Positions 13,897-14,678 of a stretch of DNA of 14,678 bases are shown in pieces. Source of the DNA: an uncultured Gardnerella sp. (GTDB lineage Bacteria > Actinomycetota > Actinomycetes > Actinomycetales > Bifidobacteriaceae). The notes beneath the pieces were generated by a model. It was not told the origin of the DNA. It saw only the letters and a list, made by a program, of their open reading frames with translations, and made no database searches. The stretch spans positions 1 through 14,678 of the forward strand of contig CAMYED010000026.1 in NCBI GenBank assembly GCA_947254595.1, written 5' to 3'. The stretch's first letter is position 1. Each line of letters opens with the position of its first letter. A program made the translations under genes and the position numbers.

Positions 13897-14678
13897 TCAG
13901 CCCTTAACAGAGCCAGACATGGACTCCTCATAGAAGCGCTGCATGATGATGAACAGGATTGCAATAGGAATCGAAACGCACACAGCGCCCGCGCAGAATC
14001 GTGCGAACCAGTTGCTAATGAATTCCCTATCGAGCATCTTCCACAAGCCCAAAGCAACAGTGTAGTTGTCTTGGCTGTTGGCAATCGTCTTAACCATAAC
14101 GAAGTCAAGCCATGGACCCAAGAAGCTTGTAATTGCCTGGAACACAATCATAGGCTTGCAGATTGGGAGAATAATCTTGTAGAAGACCTGCCAAGTAGTG
14201 CAGCCATCCAAGTAAGCAGCTTCATCCAAAGACTTTGGAATAGTATCCATGTAGCCCTTCATAACGTAGAAGCCGGCGCCGCTACCTGCGGAATAGACGA
14301 TAATAAGTGCGATTAGAACAACCGAACCATTCGTCAAACCGAGAGCCTTCAAAATGAAGTAGATAGCGATAACTGCCATAATGCCTGGGAACATACCCAG
14401 AATCAAAGCAATATTCATGAATGTCTTACGTCCGCGGAAGCGAAGACGAGACATGCAGAACGACACGGCAAGTACGAAGAGCAAGGAAATGATGCACACG
14501 AAAATGGACACAATCAAAGTGTTCAAGAACATGCGCGGGAAGTCCAAGGCTTCGCGCTCGGTGAACAGACGAATATAGTTATTGAACGAATACTCTGTTG
14601 GGAAGAATGTCTTCTGGAATGGAGATTCGTTCTTGTTGAAGCTTTCCAAGAAAACCCAAACAATTGGAATCAACCAAA
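13897..14678 (-). CDS. Second MalG-type sugar ABC transporter permease (5' end outside window)
   Basis: A MalG-type CUT1 permease, partial: the frame is open to the right edge (...W-L-I-P-I-V-W-V-F-L-E-S-F at the edge), so the real start and first span lie outside; an internal TTG at 14673 is not a credible start. About 260 residues are visible. Seen: VWVFLESFNKNESPFQKTFFPTEYSFNNY, typical for the end of span 1 and the loop in maltose-type permeases, later spans, the EAA loop EAAYLDGCTTWQVFYKIILP, and the tail MSGSVKG. It differs clearly from the malG-type gene at 6875-7708, so the locus carries two CUT1 permease systems. It should be the last gene of a leftward operon whose MalF and binding protein lie beyond the window. 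Its own terminator at 13837-13876 separates it from pullulanase. Confidence 0.92.
   Translation of the reverse strand, partial: WLIPIVWVFLESFNKNESPFQKTFFPTEYSFNNYIRLFTEREALDFPRMFLNTLIVSIFVCIISLLFVLAVSFCMSRLRFRGRKTFMNIALILGMFPGIMAVIAIYFILKALGLTNGSVVLIALIIVYSAGSGAGFYVMKGYMDTIPKSLDEAAYLDGCTTWQVFYKIILPICKPMIVFQAITSFLGPWLDFVMVKTIANSQDNYTVALGLWKMLDREFISNWFARFCAGAVCVSIPIAILFIIMQRFYEESMSGSVKG

Noticed and set aside
14671..14673. TTG at 14673 as the real start of the second permease
   Set aside because: The frame is open to the edge and the visible sequence begins inside the first membrane span, so the gene is cut by the window.

Overview
The window most likely comes from Gardnerella (G. vaginalis or a sister species), a low-GC member of the Bifidobacteriaceae. 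I infer this from AT-rich DNA, bifidobacterial-looking sugar-transport proteins, and a glycogen/maltodextrin gene set. No database search was possible, so the genus is a recognition call.

Layout, left to right: a histidine-phosphatase-family enzyme (183-893, +); two tandem paralogous sugar-binding lipoproteins of CUT1 ABC importers (1037-2461 and 2735-4081, +); a 481-bp convergent intergenic region holding a terminator and an array of four degenerate units with an exact 52-bp period (4314-4521); a LacI-family regulator (4563-5576, -); a repeat-rich divergent promoter region; a MalF/MalG-type permease pair (6024-7708, +); a YesL/DUF624-type membrane protein (7875-8480, +); a palindromic repeat-like element (8480-8731) and a terminator; 4-alpha-glucanotransferase MalQ (8886-11129, -); type I pullulanase (11482-13491, -); and the 3' part of a second MalG-type permease cut by the right edge (13897-14678, -).

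The genes fit one task: import of alpha-glucan oligosaccharides (maltose/maltodextrin, as released from host glycogen) and their cytosolic processing by debranching (pullulanase) and glucan transfer (MalQ). The regulatory DNA supports this. Near-identical LacI-type operators (right half GTTTGCAAT or GTTTGACAT) sit on the -35 boxes of three good promoters: upstream of the second binding protein, upstream of malFG, and upstream of malQ. A fourth lies in the lacI/malF divergent region. This ties the transporter and MalQ into one predicted regulon. The first binding protein shows no such operator and has an unusual N-terminus and a different promoter, so it looks like a diverged, differently regulated copy. 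No transporter ATPase is present; CUT1 systems in this group commonly share an ATPase encoded elsewhere.

The least expected signals are non-coding: the 52-bp-period array, an 11-bp helical-period repeat upstream of lacI, a 15-bp repeat behind the malQ promoter, a 9-bp repeat upstream of pullulanase, and the palindromic element at 8480-8731. I see no CRISPR, tRNA, rRNA, transposase or phage gene.
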